Both the position numbers and the translations under genes were made by a program. Below, one piece after another: positions 44,830 through 54,727 of a stretch of 64,000 nucleotides of DNA. Position 1 is the first letter of the stretch, and the number at the start of each line of letters is the position of its first letter. Below the pieces are notes generated by a model that was given only the letters and a program-made list of their open reading frames with translations, was not told the DNA's origin and searched no databases. Source of the stretch: Paenibacillus oceani (GTDB lineage: Bacteria > Bacillota > Bacilli > Paenibacillales > NBRC-103111); assembly GCF_014705615.1 (NCBI RefSeq), contig NZ_JACXJA010000010.1, positions 62,001 through 126,000 on the forward strand, in the 5' to 3' direction.

Positions 44830-45705
44830 TCATCCGGGCGCTCGCTCGGACACGCTCTCTTTCTGGTAATCCGCCAGCAGCTCCTGCCAACAGGCCGCCA
44901 GCTCTGTCGGGACCGGCTGGCGAACCTCGAATAGAAACGGGCCGGGGTAACCGTGCTTCGCCAAAGAGCGGAGCACTTCGTTCCAACGAATGACCCCGCG
45001 GCCCGGCATCCAGTGACGCTCGTCCACACCATCGTAATCCGACATGTGCACGGCGCCGATTCGAACGCCCAGCTTTCCGATAAACATCTCCTGAGACTCG
45101 AGCAGCATATGGTTTACATCGCAGCAGACAAGCAGCCGCGGATCGGCCGCCGCCAGCTCGCTCATCTCGCTGCTGTCGCGGCCGAGGCACGTGCGCGGCA
45201 AGTTTTCGACGGCGATCCGCACACCGAGCCGGTCCGCCTCGGCGGCAAGCGACGCCAGCGCAGCCTTGCATGCGGCCATCCGGGCCGGGCGTTCCTCATC
45301 CCGGATAGGCTCGTAGCTGGGATGCAGGATCACGATGCCGATCGCCCATTGCCGGGCGAGCCGCATGAGCCGTACATGACGCAACACGGCTGCCTCACTC
45401 TCGCCGTCTCCCGTCGCGGACACATCGAACAGCGGGCCGTAGGGCAGATGGAGCGATCTTATGGCGATGCCGTGCTCTATCGCCTGCCCGATCCAGCGGG
45501 TACATTTTGCTTCCTGCACCGGATCGAACATATCGAACGTATCGTTTCGCCATGCAAGCTCGATGCAGCGGATTCCTGCTTGCACTATTTCAGCCACATC
45601 GACGCGGCCCATATCCCAGTCGTTCAATGATAGGGACGCCCCAATCAGCCAGTCCGCCGGATGAACCACCGCTTCTCCGGACCTTCGCTCCTCCATCGTC
45701 CCCAT
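44830..45705 (-). CDS. Sugar phosphate isomerase/epimerase-like TIM barrel protein
   Basis: About 291 residues of the xylose isomerase-like (AP endonuclease family 2) fold. Candidate metal ligands are the Glu in RIAVENLPR, Asp/His in VCCDVNHML, His in AVHMSDYDG and Glu near the end (FLFEVRQP). Family members isomerise or epimerise sugars, inositols or hydroxypyruvate. The start is uncertain between 45717 and 45705. It is the last gene of the second sugar-importer cluster, so it may act on the imported sugar. Confidence 0.75.
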   Translation of the reverse strand: MGTMEERRSGEAVVHPADWLIGASLSLNDWDMGRVDVAEIVQAGIRCIELAWRNDTFDMFDPVQEAKCTRWIGQAIEHGIAIRSLHLPYGPLFDVSATGDGESEAAVLRHVRLMRLARQWAIGIVILHPSYEPIRDEERPARMAACKAALASLAAEADRLGVRIAVENLPRTCLGRDSSEMSELAAADPRLLVCCDVNHMLLESQEMFIGKLGVRIGAVHMSDYDGVDERHWMPGRGVIRWNEVLRSLAKHGYPGPFLFEVRQPVPTELAACWQELLADYQKESVSERAPG

Positions 45706-45746
45706 AACCACTCTCATCCTTCCCCGGCACGGTTTACTTGCTGCTC

Positions 45747-46631
45747 TTACTCGTATTCCGAATTCAGTACGCGCATCTTATAGAAGCCGGCTCCGCTGCG
45801 GATTTTCACCCGGTCGGGACAATGAAATTGCGCCGTGTCCGTCGTCCATTCGTACGTCCCTCCCGGCTTCGGCACGGTCGAGACCGTCTGGCCTGAAGCC
45901 AGGTTGCCAACGCTTTTGACGTCCTCCCGGCTGATCCGCTCCCTGCCCGGGTAATCGGAATCGAAACGGTCGGCGGACTTTACGTATTGGTAGACCTGCT
46001 TCCCCGTACTGACCCACAGCCGGTCGCGGTCACCGTACATCGGCTGAAGATCGTGTCCGAAGCGGGTCGGCAGCAAGGTCCGGCGCACCGGCCGAACCGC
46101 CGGCTCGGCATCGGTCCCTTCGACCCGGAGGCCGACGAGCTCGTCGTCTCCGAGCGCCCAAAGCAGTTGAAAACCAGGGTCCCAATGAACGCCGTGTGCG
46201 CCTGCAAACGCATACTCCGCATAGTCGGCGCAGGACGGGCCTTGCGACGACGCATAGATCCGGACCCAGCCGCCGGTGCTGGCCGCCACCGCCACATTGC
46301 CGTTCGGCAGCAGCTCGGCCGAATGCGGATTGCCTCCGACATGGCAGCCCCACAGCTTGCGGTCCCCTGCGGGAAAGGGGAGCATCGCAGCCAGCCCGAG
46401 CGAGTCGGTAACGATCATGACCTGCTCCCCCAGCCTGGGGTTATTACGCACTTTGACATCCGTCGGGACTCCCCAGTAAGCTTCGAGGCCGTCGAAGCCG
46501 TTTGCCGCACACGCCGCCCAGCTCCAGCGCACCGCCTCATCCGAGCTCCAGTCGTCCGCCTCCGGATCAAGCAGCAGGATTCGGCGGGACGCTTGATCCG
46601 TCCCCGCCACTAGATTCCCAAGGTTGTCCAT
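45747..46631 (-). CDS. DUF6528-like beta-propeller protein
   Basis: 294 residues without signal peptide or membrane helix. It is rich in Trp and Gly, with repeated blade-like segments (RILLLDPEADDW, LPNGNVAVAASTGGWVRIYA, RDRLWVSTGKQVYQYV). Related proteins in Paenibacillus sit with sugar ABC genes and have no known activity. It begins directly after the solute-binding gene (its ATG abuts that gene's stop). A role in sensing or processing the imported compound is a guess. Confidence 0.65.
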   Translation of the reverse strand: MDNLGNLVAGTDQASRRILLLDPEADDWSSDEAVRWSWAACAANGFDGLEAYWGVPTDVKVRNNPRLGEQVMIVTDSLGLAAMLPFPAGDRKLWGCHVGGNPHSAELLPNGNVAVAASTGGWVRIYASSQGPSCADYAEYAFAGAHGVHWDPGFQLLWALGDDELVGLRVEGTDAEPAVRPVRRTLLPTRFGHDLQPMYGDRDRLWVSTGKQVYQYVKSADRFDSDYPGRERISREDVKSVGNLASGQTVSTVPKPGGTYEWTTDTAQFHCPDRVKIRSGAGFYKMRVLNSEYE

Positions 46632-48281
46632 TTATTGATCCAGCCCCTGTTTTCGAACTTCTTCATTTACTTCTTTGATCGCCTGTGATAATCCTTTATT
46701 TTCGTAACCTTTTACGATCGCTTCCCACATCGCGAGAGGATCTTCCTTACCAAGCATAACACGGGTCAAATCTTCCGAAGGATTAATGGCGCTCAGCTTC
46801 GACTTCGCCGGCGTATACAACTGCTCGACAGCAAAGTTGGTCGGAACCGGCTTAAACGTCTTGATCCGGTGCTTGAGCATATCCCTCGACAGCTTGGACA
46901 GCTTCACGCCATATTGAATGTTGTTCACCTCGTTCTCGACGTATTCCAGCTCCTGGCCCCATGCCGCCAGACCGCCGAACAAGTTGAACGACGGGTACAA
47001 GGCGCCGATCGATTTGTACTGCCCCTTCTCGTCCTTCTCGCGGGTAATGACGAACTTGTCGCCTTCTTTTTTGTAATCTTTCCCTTCGATTCCGTACTGC
47101 TTATCGATCCGGAACGGGTCTGACAGCAAATAATCGTATATTTGCAAGATCCGGTCCATCTTCTCGTCGTCGACCTTGGAGCTGAAGTAGCTTTCCGACC
47201 AGAACGTGACGGCCGTATACCGGTATTGGTTGCCATCTGCAGCCGCCCAAGTAACGGGTATGACTTTGACGATGTCCTCGAAGGCCACATCCTTATTATA
47301 TTTTTTCCATGCGGCATCCAGCTTGCCGAGCCCGTTCGGTGTCGCCTGCATGGAAATCGCGCCTACTTTGCCCTGGCCGAATTTCTCGATGCCGTCGTTC
47401 GTTTTCATAATCGCGAAGTCCGGATCGATCGCTCCTTCCTCAAACATTTGTCGCAGCTGCTTCACCGGCTCCTTCATTTTGTCGGAAGCGTAATACGGGA
47501 TATATTGACCGTTCTCTTTCACCCAGGAGCCGTTCAGGATGTTCGGGAATGAACCTGCTGCAAGCGCCGACATCATAGACGACGAGCGGAACGTAACGCC
47601 AACCGTATCGTTTTTACTGTTGCCGTCCGGATCGTTTTTGGCGAACGCCTTCAGCATGCTCAAATATTCCTCGTAGGTAGCCGGGTCCTTGATTTTGAGC
47701 TTGTCCATCCAGTCTTTGCGGACGATCAGGGATTTCTCCATCGCCCAGGAATCGCTGTCGCGATACGTTTGGCGCGGGATCATATACGTTTTGCCGTCTA
47801 CTTTGAGCGACTTCGTATCCGGGAGGCTCAACACTTTTTGCACGTTCGGATATTTGCTCAGGTTGTCGGGAAGTGGACGGATAATGCCTTGTTTGATCCA
47901 GGAGAAATACGTTTCCGAATTAATAATATCGTGGCTGAATACGTCCGGCAGCTCGCTTGAGGCGCTCCACAGCTGGTATTTTTCCTTGTAGTCGGAATAG
48001 CTGATCACTTTGTCGACGAAGCGGACGTTGAACTTGTCTTCCATGAACTTCAAGTATGAGTCCGCTTCACGGTTCGTAAAGGCTTGACCGATATTGAAGT
48101 ACGATACAGATATGTCCAGCTTTTTACTGTTGCTCCCGGCAGCTCCGGCTTGTCCGGTTTGACCGGCCTGCGCGGATGGTTCCGGCTTTACTTCCTGCTG
48201 AGCGGTTCCGCAGCCTGCGACAACAGCGAGAGCTGCGACGGCGGCTACGGTTGCCGTGCCGATACGTTTGAATTTCATCAT
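46632..48281 (-). CDS. Extracellular solute-binding lipoprotein of the second sugar ABC importer
   Basis: 549 residues. The signal peptide ends in VVAGC (Cys24), then comes a Gly/Gln/Ala-rich linker and the large LplA-type binding domain with the DPDGNSKNDT element. AGGGAGG lies 8 bases before the ATG. It shares layout, but only moderate sequence similarity, with the lipoprotein at 16738-18375. It is third in the permease-permease-lipoprotein-propeller-isomerase run. Ligand unknown. Confidence 0.88.
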   Translation of the reverse strand: MMKFKRIGTATVAAVAALAVVAGCGTAQQEVKPEPSAQAGQTGQAGAAGSNSKKLDISVSYFNIGQAFTNREADSYLKFMEDKFNVRFVDKVISYSDYKEKYQLWSASSELPDVFSHDIINSETYFSWIKQGIIRPLPDNLSKYPNVQKVLSLPDTKSLKVDGKTYMIPRQTYRDSDSWAMEKSLIVRKDWMDKLKIKDPATYEEYLSMLKAFAKNDPDGNSKNDTVGVTFRSSSMMSALAAGSFPNILNGSWVKENGQYIPYYASDKMKEPVKQLRQMFEEGAIDPDFAIMKTNDGIEKFGQGKVGAISMQATPNGLGKLDAAWKKYNKDVAFEDIVKVIPVTWAAADGNQYRYTAVTFWSESYFSSKVDDEKMDRILQIYDYLLSDPFRIDKQYGIEGKDYKKEGDKFVITREKDEKGQYKSIGALYPSFNLFGGLAAWGQELEYVENEVNNIQYGVKLSKLSRDMLKHRIKTFKPVPTNFAVEQLYTPAKSKLSAINPSEDLTRVMLGKEDPLAMWEAIVKGYENKGLSQAIKEVNEEVRKQGLDQ

Positions 48282-48360
48282 GGATGGTTCCTCCCTTTAT
48301 GATCAGCTATATATATGTTCAAAACCGCAGAACGTATCCGCTGGTTTTAAAACCGGCCGG

Positions 48361-49239
48361 TTACTCCTTCACGGCGCCCAATGTAACGCCTGCCGAAAAG
48401 TACTTTTGCAAAAATGGATAGACAAGCATGATCGGTACCATCGTAACGATGACGCTGGCCATCTTCAGTCCATCCGGATACGTCTGCGTCATCTGCGACA
48501 TCATCGTCGCCCCCATGTCGTCCCGGGCCATTCTCGTTACATCCGCAAGCATATTGCGCAGAAACAGCTGCATCGGATGTTTTTTCGTATCCGTCATGAA
48601 CAGCATGGCGTTGTACCATTCGTTCCAGCGCGCAACCGCATAAAACAACGTGATGGCGGCCATCGTCGGCTTGGTGATCGGAATGACGATGCGAAACAGG
48701 ATGTAGATGTCGTTGGCGCCGTCCATTTTGGCCGATTCTTCGAGGCTCGGCGGTATGGAGCGGAACTGGTTGATCATCACGATCAGGAAAAAGGTGCTCG
48801 CGGCGACGGGAAAAATCATCGCGCCGTAGCTGTTGATCAAATGCAAATTTTTAATCGTCAAGTAGTAAGGGATCAGCCCGCCGCTGAACAACATCGTGAA
48901 CACAATACCCGCCATCATAACGGTACGGCCCGGCATACCTTTCTTCGAGAGCGCATAAGCGCCGCAAGTCGTAACCAGCATATTGACGAAAGTCCCCGCC
49001 AAAGTGACAATCAGCGAATTGGCTAACGCCCTCCCGACATAACTTCCGTCCAGCAGCGTCTTGTAAGAATCCAGCGTGAAGCTGGTCGGGATCAGGTAAA
49101 ACTGCTGCTTGGCAACCTCGGCCGGATCGGCGAACGAGGTGATGAATACGTTGTAAAACGGCAGCACCGTCAAAAGAGCGAGCATCATAAGCAGGCTGTT
49201 GACGGCATAATCGGCCCAGCTGCGCCGGTGTTGTCGCAT
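48361..49239 (-). CDS. Sugar ABC importer permease (YtcP/MalG type), second system
   Basis: 292-residue, six-helix permease. The EAA loop is PPSLEESAKMDGANDIYILFRIVIPI and the end YPFLQKYFSAGVTLGAVKE is typical of the group. The start at 49239 (MRQHRR) lies 5 bases after AGGGGAGGGGG. It works with the LplB-like permease encoded 40 bases upstream. Confidence 0.87.
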   Translation of the reverse strand: MRQHRRSWADYAVNSLLMMLALLTVLPFYNVFITSFADPAEVAKQQFYLIPTSFTLDSYKTLLDGSYVGRALANSLIVTLAGTFVNMLVTTCGAYALSKKGMPGRTVMMAGIVFTMLFSGGLIPYYLTIKNLHLINSYGAMIFPVAASTFFLIVMINQFRSIPPSLEESAKMDGANDIYILFRIVIPITKPTMAAITLFYAVARWNEWYNAMLFMTDTKKHPMQLFLRNMLADVTRMARDDMGATMMSQMTQTYPDGLKMASVIVTMVPIMLVYPFLQKYFSAGVTLGAVKE

Positions 49240-49278
49240 GCGATCCCCCTCCCCTGTACCTAGAATTGGCATTTCGTC

Positions 49279-50202
49279 TTAGTATAATCCTTCTTGTCCC
49301 ATTCTCTTGGCCAACCGGTTCGCTGAGATCAGCAGGGTGAAATTAATGACCGACTTGAACAGTCCGACCGCGGTGGACGTGCCATAGCTCTCGCCGATGG
49401 AGAATGTCCGCCTGTATACGTAAGTGTCCAAAATGTCCGCCTTCTCGTAGACGGCCGGATTGTACAAGTTGAAGATTTGATCGAATCCGCCGCCGCCCGA
49501 GCTCATCGTATTGCCGATCTGCAGAATGAACAGGATCACGACCGTACTGCGCAGCGAAGGCCACGTAATGTGCAGCATCTGCTGCCACCGCCCGGCTCCG
49601 TCGATGCTTGCCGCTTCATATAAGGTCGGATTGATGCCGGCGATTGCCGCCAAGTAAATAATCGTTCCCCAGCCCATATCTTTCCATAAACTGCTTCCGT
49701 ACAATAAGCCCCGGAACGTATCCGGCTGGACGAGCAAATTCGTCTTCTCCAGCCCGATCAGTTCCAGCAGCTGATTCAACACGCCGAACGATCCGAGAAA
49801 ATTGACGAGAATGCCGCTGACAATAACCCAGGACAAAAAATGCGGGAACGTATATACGACCTGATAAAATTTTTTAAGCCCCGCCCTGCGCACCTCATTC
49901 AGCAGCAGCGCAACGACGATCGGCACGGGAAACTCGATCAGCAGCCTGCCCACGGCGATGATGATCGTATTGCGGAAGGCGGTCCAGAAATCATCCAGTC
50001 GGAATATTTCCCGGAAGTTGGCCAGACCGACCCATTCGCTTCCCCAGATACCCTTGGCAAAGTTAAACTCCTTAAATGCAAGCATCAGACCATAAAGCGG
50101 CATGTATTCGAAAAGCACATAAAACACAAGCAGCGGGCTGACCAGTACATATAAATATTTGTGTTCCACTACCCGTTTCCATACGCCATTATGCCTGCTC
50201 AA
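49279..50202 (-). CDS. Sugar ABC importer permease (LplB type), second system
   Basis: 307-residue permease with the LplB opening YVLFEYMPLYGLMLAFKEFNF and EAA loop LYEAASIDGAGRWQQMLHITWPS. It begins with a TTG at 50202 behind GGGGAGAG. It is first in the import operon, 240 bases downstream of the YesN-type regulator and separated from it by a terminator, so the importer has its own promoter. Confidence 0.87.
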   Translation of the reverse strand: MSRHNGVWKRVVEHKYLYVLVSPLLVFYVLFEYMPLYGLMLAFKEFNFAKGIWGSEWVGLANFREIFRLDDFWTAFRNTIIIAVGRLLIEFPVPIVVALLLNEVRRAGLKKFYQVVYTFPHFLSWVIVSGILVNFLGSFGVLNQLLELIGLEKTNLLVQPDTFRGLLYGSSLWKDMGWGTIIYLAAIAGINPTLYEAASIDGAGRWQQMLHITWPSLRSTVVILFILQIGNTMSSGGGGFDQIFNLYNPAVYEKADILDTYVYRRTFSIGESYGTSTAVGLFKSVINFTLLISANRLAKRMGQEGLY

Positions 50203-50350
50203 CCGAACTCTCCCCCCATAGCACAGTGCTTGATTCCTCTACCAATCCAGTATAAGCGCCGTACATCTTGAGCCGTATGAACGATTATTAGATGCTCTAT
50301 GGACATTTCGAAGATATTGAAGATATTGCAGCCGATCGTTTGACACAAAT

Positions 50351-50390
50351 GAAAAAGCCGCCGAAACCCTGCGATCAGGTTCCGGCGGAA
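50351..50390 (-). terminator. Terminator of the YesM-YesN operon
   Basis: The minus strand has a GC-rich hairpin with CCGCCG and CGGCGG arms followed by CTTTTTC. It lies about 55 bases past the response-regulator stop. Confidence 0.75.
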
Positions 50391-50445
50391 CAGACGTGGG
50401 CCGCAGCCGGCAGTCCGGACATACGGCATACGGCGAGCATGCCCC

Positions 50446-51219
50446 TTAGAACCGGTTCCGGTATTCGGTGGGCGTTACTCCCGTATATTTTTTGAAGAAA
50501 CGGGCGAAATAAAAATAGTCGTTGTAGCCGGACAGCTCGGCAATATCCCCGACGGATAGCGAGGTAGTCCGGAGCAGTTCACCGGCATATTCCATCCGGA
50601 TATCGGCAAGGAATTTGGTGAACGACATGTTCATCTCCTTCTTGAACAGCTGGCTTACGTAGTTCGGGTGCATATAAAACCGGCCGGCTATATCCGGAAG
50701 CGAGATCGGCTCGCGAAAATGCTCCTTCACATATTGGACGATTCTGGTGAAGGTTTCCTCCCCGCGCACTTTCGCCAGATCCAAGTCCAGTGCGGCTTCC
50801 TCCGGCCGCTCCTGCTCCTGAAGATGGCTCCGGAGCTGTTTCCCCTTCTCGATGCGCACCTTCACTTCACTCAATATTCCGGCGATCTCCTCCGCTTGAA
50901 ACGGCTTCAGGCAATATCCCGCAGCGCCGTACCGCAGTGCCTGCTGGGCGTATTCGAACTCCGCATAGCCGCTCGCCATGACGCATTCGACCTCGGACCC
51001 AGTATCACGCAGCATCTGGACGACTTCCAGACCGGTCATGCCGGGCATTCGAATGTCGAGAAAAGCGACGTCCGGCTTCATCTCTCCGATCAGGCGCATC
51101 GCCTCCGCGCCGTTCGAAGCAATGGCGACTATCTCAAACCCTTGCTCCTTCCAGTCGACGGATCCAATCAAGCTTTCCGCAATCCACTTCTCGTCATCAG
51201 CCAGTATGACCCGATACAT
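50446..51219 (-). CDS. YesN-type response regulator with AraC output domain
   Basis: 257 residues. The receiver domain has DDE at 8-10, phosphoacceptor Asp in AFLDIRMPGMTG (about 55) and Lys in CLKPF. The AraC-type double helix-turn-helix (about 155-255) has PISLPDIAGRFYMHPNYVSQLFKKE and SVGDIAELSGYNDYFYFARFFKK. It is encoded directly after and overlapping (23 bases) the YesM-type kinase, and probably activates the importer operon downstream. Confidence 0.9.
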   Translation of the reverse strand: MYRVILADDEKWIAESLIGSVDWKEQGFEIVAIASNGAEAMRLIGEMKPDVAFLDIRMPGMTGLEVVQMLRDTGSEVECVMASGYAEFEYAQQALRYGAAGYCLKPFQAEEIAGILSEVKVRIEKGKQLRSHLQEQERPEEAALDLDLAKVRGEETFTRIVQYVKEHFREPISLPDIAGRFYMHPNYVSQLFKKEMNMSFTKFLADIRMEYAGELLRTTSLSVGDIAELSGYNDYFYFARFFKKYTGVTPTEYRNRF

Positions 51220-53014
51220 GTGACAAACCTCCTCCCGGAAGCGTTAGAAACACCCGCGTACCGCTATTCGGGGCGCTCTCGATAGTGGTTATGCCATATT
51301 CGCCTCCGCAGGCGAATTTGATCCGGTTATTCACGTTCATGAGACCAATATGCCTGGAACCGGGATGTTCGGTATCGTGCAAAGGCGGCTTCCCGGCCAA
51401 GCTGCCGCGGATCCGCTCCAGCGTTTCCCCATTCATCCCCACGCCGTCATCCTCAATCCATAGCCGCATGACATTATCGGCACCGATCATGCAGCCGACT
51501 GTTAATTTGCATCGGTGCAGGGAAGGTTCGATTCCGTGAAACACTGCATTTTCGACGAGCGGCTGCAGCATCATTTTCATTACTTTGCGGCTCAGGCATT
51601 CTTCACCGATTTCAAACCGGACGTCAAACCGGTCCGAGAATCGGATTTGTTGAATGCGGATGTACGCCTCAACGATCTCCAGCTCCTCTTTTAGCATCAC
51701 GGTCTCTTCCCCCTTAATGCTGTAACGGAACATGCAGGCGAGCGAATTGGTCATCTCGCGAATTTCAGGAACGCCCTTCACATAAGCAATGCCTTTGATC
51801 GTTTCCAGCGTGTTATACAAAAAGTGAGGGTTGATCTGGCTCTTCAGAAACTGCAGCTCGGCTTGCTTTCGCAGCAACTGAAGCTCAAAAATATGCGTCT
51901 TCGAAGCAATAAGCCTTCCTGACAAATCGTCGATTTCATCGAGCAGCGAATTAAATTGTTTGGCCATGACACTAATCTCCGCATACCCTTTCAACGCGAC
52001 TCTCCGGTTCGGATTATCCAGCCCTTTGGCGCGCAAACCGTAGATAAAAGTCATGAAGGAGCGGAGCGGAAGTAAAATATTGCGGCTGATGGCGCTATAA
52101 AACAAATACATGATTACGCTTAGCACGCCAAATATGCCGATCAGCAGCAGTTGCACCTCCTCCAGCCCGCGAAACAGCTCCTTCACCGGAATTACGCTAA
52201 CGGCCATTCCGCCGATATCGCCGATATATTCCGTATGCACGACATATTTGTCTCCGTTATGCCGGTATTCAACGGGATCCGCCTGGGCCGGGGAGATTCG
52301 CAAAGCGAGGGGCGCATTCACCTGCGCGATCGGCAACCCGATATGTGCAGCGTCGGCGGCACCCATCACGACGTTATGACGATCCAGTACGTAGAAGCTT
52401 CCCGCGATCCGATCCGACATCGTGCCCATCTGCGGAGCGATGGCCCCCGCATCCAGCACGATGACCGCATATCCGATCCGGGTGCCTGCCGGTACGAGAT
52501 TTCTCTTATCGTAGACGGGAGCTCCGATGTAGACGACGCTTCTCATCGGATTGGTGAACGGATATCGGTATACGCCTGTAAAGTGAGACCCTGCGCGCTC
52601 CGGAATATCGCCAAAAGGGATATAGTTTTCACAATTGACACAGTTATAAAAGCCCCCGCCTGCCGTCGACAGCAGTACGATCCCGACGATCCCTTGCTTC
52701 ATCGCCTGCAGATTGACGAGAAGCGGCTCGATTTGGCCATGAAGCTCGAACTGCTTCAGCCGGTTATCTGCCATCAAATATTGCTGAATCGTCTCATTGT
52801 ACGTAATGTTGGGCATGATCCGATTGACCGAGTCGACTGTCTGGGCAATATTTTGCTTAATCGTCGATATAAGCTCGGATGTATATTCGCTGTTGCGTTC
52901 GTACGTGATATCCAATATCCGGTAATAGCTCCACAGAACTGTTCCTATCAGCAGCAGCAGGATGATGATCCCGATGAACAGCAGCTGCAGCCGGATCGAA
53001 TAGTTGCGCAGCAT
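51197..53014 (-). CDS. YesM-type sensor histidine kinase
   Basis: 605 residues. Helix 1 (about 7-30), an extracellular Cache-like sensor (about 35-280) and helix 2 (about 285-310) are followed by HAMP, His_kinase (FLKSQINPHFLYNTLETIKG) and a short HATPase domain (PLVENAVFHGIEP, IEDDGVGM). The cognate regulator is the overlapping YesN-type gene. Together they would sense an extracellular sugar and induce the neighbouring importer. The start at 53014 lies 10 bases after AGAGGAG. GTG 53023 is too close to it. Confidence 0.9.
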   Translation of the reverse strand: MLRNYSIRLQLLFIGIIILLLLIGTVLWSYYRILDITYERNSEYTSELISTIKQNIAQTVDSVNRIMPNITYNETIQQYLMADNRLKQFELHGQIEPLLVNLQAMKQGIVGIVLLSTAGGGFYNCVNCENYIPFGDIPERAGSHFTGVYRYPFTNPMRSVVYIGAPVYDKRNLVPAGTRIGYAVIVLDAGAIAPQMGTMSDRIAGSFYVLDRHNVVMGAADAAHIGLPIAQVNAPLALRISPAQADPVEYRHNGDKYVVHTEYIGDIGGMAVSVIPVKELFRGLEEVQLLLIGIFGVLSVIMYLFYSAISRNILLPLRSFMTFIYGLRAKGLDNPNRRVALKGYAEISVMAKQFNSLLDEIDDLSGRLIASKTHIFELQLLRKQAELQFLKSQINPHFLYNTLETIKGIAYVKGVPEIREMTNSLACMFRYSIKGEETVMLKEELEIVEAYIRIQQIRFSDRFDVRFEIGEECLSRKVMKMMLQPLVENAVFHGIEPSLHRCKLTVGCMIGADNVMRLWIEDDGVGMNGETLERIRGSLAGKPPLHDTEHPGSRHIGLMNVNNRIKFACGGEYGITTIESAPNSGTRVFLTLPGGGLSHVSGHTG

Positions 53015-53328
53015 AGCCGGCACGCTCCTCTCTTATGGGTAAGTCATTCTCGCTGATCGGACCGGAAGCGTCAGTCGTTAAAACGTCGGTTTGTAGTTAT
53101 TGTAAAAGGCGAAGTGTTATTTGACCAATTAATATTATGTAAAGAGGTTGTTCAACATTTCCTAGATTCATCCAATCTTCTCGGTGCTGAAAACCGGACT
53201 TTTTGAACTCGCACTTAAAGGGGGGTGTTGCAACTGGCAGCGAAATTGTTGCAATCGGTTGGGAAATGGCAGGAATGGTCATCCTCTATAGAGAAAGCTA
53301 TGGAGGCGTCCAAAATAAGGAGGAAGCT
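53015..53328. other. Intergenic region between the kinase gene and the VOC gene
   Basis: A plus-strand frame from about 53233 (TTG after GGGGGGTG) reads MQLAAKLLQSVGKWQEWSSS and runs into the VOC gene out of frame. It is not convincing as a gene. Nothing else was seen. Confidence 0.3.
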
Positions 53329-53724
53329 ATGGGAAGAGTTGTTCACTTTGAAATCCACGTCGACGACATGGAACGCGGTAAGACGTTTTACGGAGAAGTG
53401 TTTGGCTGGACATTCGAGGATTGGAGCGAATTTGCGGGCATGCCTTATTTTGGAGCAGTAACGGGCGACTCTGAGGAGATGGGGATCAACGGAGCCCTGG
53501 TGCAGCGGAAAGGAGCCTCCCCGAAGCAGGGCCAGGCGGTTAACGGCTATGCATGTACAATCAGTGTTGCCAATTACGATGCCGCGGAAGAAAAAATTAT
53601 TGCTCTCGGCGGCACTGTGGCGTTGCCTAAGTATGCACTTCCCGGCATGGCCTGGCAAGGCTACTACCACGATACGGAGGGAAATCTTTTCGGGATCCAC
53701 CAGCCGGATAAAAATGCCGGTTAA
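53329..53724 (+). CDS. VOC-family (glyoxalase/bleomycin-resistance-like) protein
   Basis: 131 residues, with two beta-alpha-beta-beta-beta modules: VHFEIHVDDMERGKTFYGEVFGW at the start and YACTISVANYDAAEEKIIALGG to GNLFGIHQPD at the end. Members bind a metal and act on small molecules, or sequester drugs. Reaction unknown. AGGAGG lies 6 bases before the ATG. Longer in-frame extensions upstream lack an RBS. Monocistronic. Confidence 0.8.
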   Translation: MGRVVHFEIHVDDMERGKTFYGEVFGWTFEDWSEFAGMPYFGAVTGDSEEMGINGALVQRKGASPKQGQAVNGYACTISVANYDAAEEKIIALGGTVALPKYALPGMAWQGYYHDTEGNLFGIHQPDKNAG

Positions 53725-53770
53725 TCTAACCGTATGCGGAAAAGCCACCGTCACTCATCAAATGAGAAGA

Positions 53771-53815
53771 AGATCGCAATCACCTGCCCGAGAGGACAGG
53801 AGGATTGCGATCTTC
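53771..53815. terminator. Bidirectional hairpin between VOC and glycerophosphodiesterase genes
   Basis: Arms GATCGCAATC / GATTGCGATC with an inner CCTG/CAGG pairing lie between two convergent genes. Confidence 0.7.
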
Positions 53816-53852
53816 CAGTATGAAAGCCGGATTTGGAGGCTATTGCTTTTTC

Positions 53853-54698
53853 TTATGTCAGCGTTTTGATATAGCGCATGAGCTCGGAGGAATAATCCGT
53901 CTGGATGATGTTGACGTTCTGCTTTAGCAGCCAGCCCCAGCCCTGATCCGGGTTTATTAAGGACAAGCTGTCATTGTGCCCGCCGTTCTTAGATCCGTCC
54001 AAGGCGTTCACCCAGATATTCATGGTGACCCCCGGCCGTTTGCGAAATACTTCCTGTAAAACCGGGCTGTTGTCACTTGTAAAGCCGATTTCGATCGCTA
54101 CCGGGTTAATCACCTCCAAAATGAAATCAAGTTCTTGATAGTTGCTCTCGTTTATTTTATGCATATAGTTCAAATTGCTGGGGGCGGTACTCAGGAAGTG
54201 GTTGACCTCCTCCACATTGGCTCTGCTTTTTAACAAGGCGTGCTCCATACAATCGGTCTGCTCCAGCAGCCGGACAACCTGTTCGCGGAGATGCCAGCAT
54301 TTATCGAGATTGGCCAGCGCTTTTCCCTTGATCAAGCTCAACGCCTGTTCCAGCGTCGGGATCCTTTCCTCGGTCAGAACTGCCTCGCCTCGTCCGTTCC
54401 TGCTCTTCAGATTCAATCGCTGAATGTCCTCGAGCTTCAGTTCGGACACTTTCCCTGTTCCGTTCGTCATCCTGTCAACCGTACTGTCATGCATCAGGAT
54501 GAGATAGCCGTCCTTCGTTTGCTGAACGTCGATTTCAATAATATAGATCCCGTTATTCATACTGTCTTGAATTGCGGCTAACGAATTTTCAGGCGCTTCG
54601 TTCCAGCAGCCCCGATGGTCGGCCAAAAACAAGGCGCTGCCTTTATTCATAAAGCTTCCAAAAAAGTCAACATAGCTTGCAAAACTTAAGTTCTTCAT
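53853..54698 (-). CDS. Glycerophosphodiester phosphodiesterase-like protein
   Basis: About 281 residues of the GDPD TIM barrel. It has catalytic HRG with Glu/Asp (ADHRGCWNEAPENSLAA), metal-binding EIDVQQTKDGYLILMHDSTVDRMT, and late WVNALD. No signal peptide, so it is probably cytoplasmic. It would release glycerol phosphate or a related alcohol phosphate. The start is uncertain between 54716 (GTG) and 54698 (ATG). It is the last gene of the LacI-led group. Confidence 0.8.
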   Translation of the reverse strand: MKNLSFASYVDFFGSFMNKGSALFLADHRGCWNEAPENSLAAIQDSMNNGIYIIEIDVQQTKDGYLILMHDSTVDRMTNGTGKVSELKLEDIQRLNLKSRNGRGEAVLTEERIPTLEQALSLIKGKALANLDKCWHLREQVVRLLEQTDCMEHALLKSRANVEEVNHFLSTAPSNLNYMHKINESNYQELDFILEVINPVAIEIGFTSDNSPVLQEVFRKRPGVTMNIWVNALDGSKNGGHNDSLSLINPDQGWGWLLKQNVNIIQTDYSSELMRYIKTLT

Positions 54699-54727
54699 TA
54701 AGCAATACCGCTCCACTGTGTCGTTAT

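Noticed and set aside
44611-44934. 107-codon plus-strand frame
   Set aside because: It is in a different frame from the DUF421-like fragment, runs through a terminator hairpin and over the isomerase-like gene, and has no domain.
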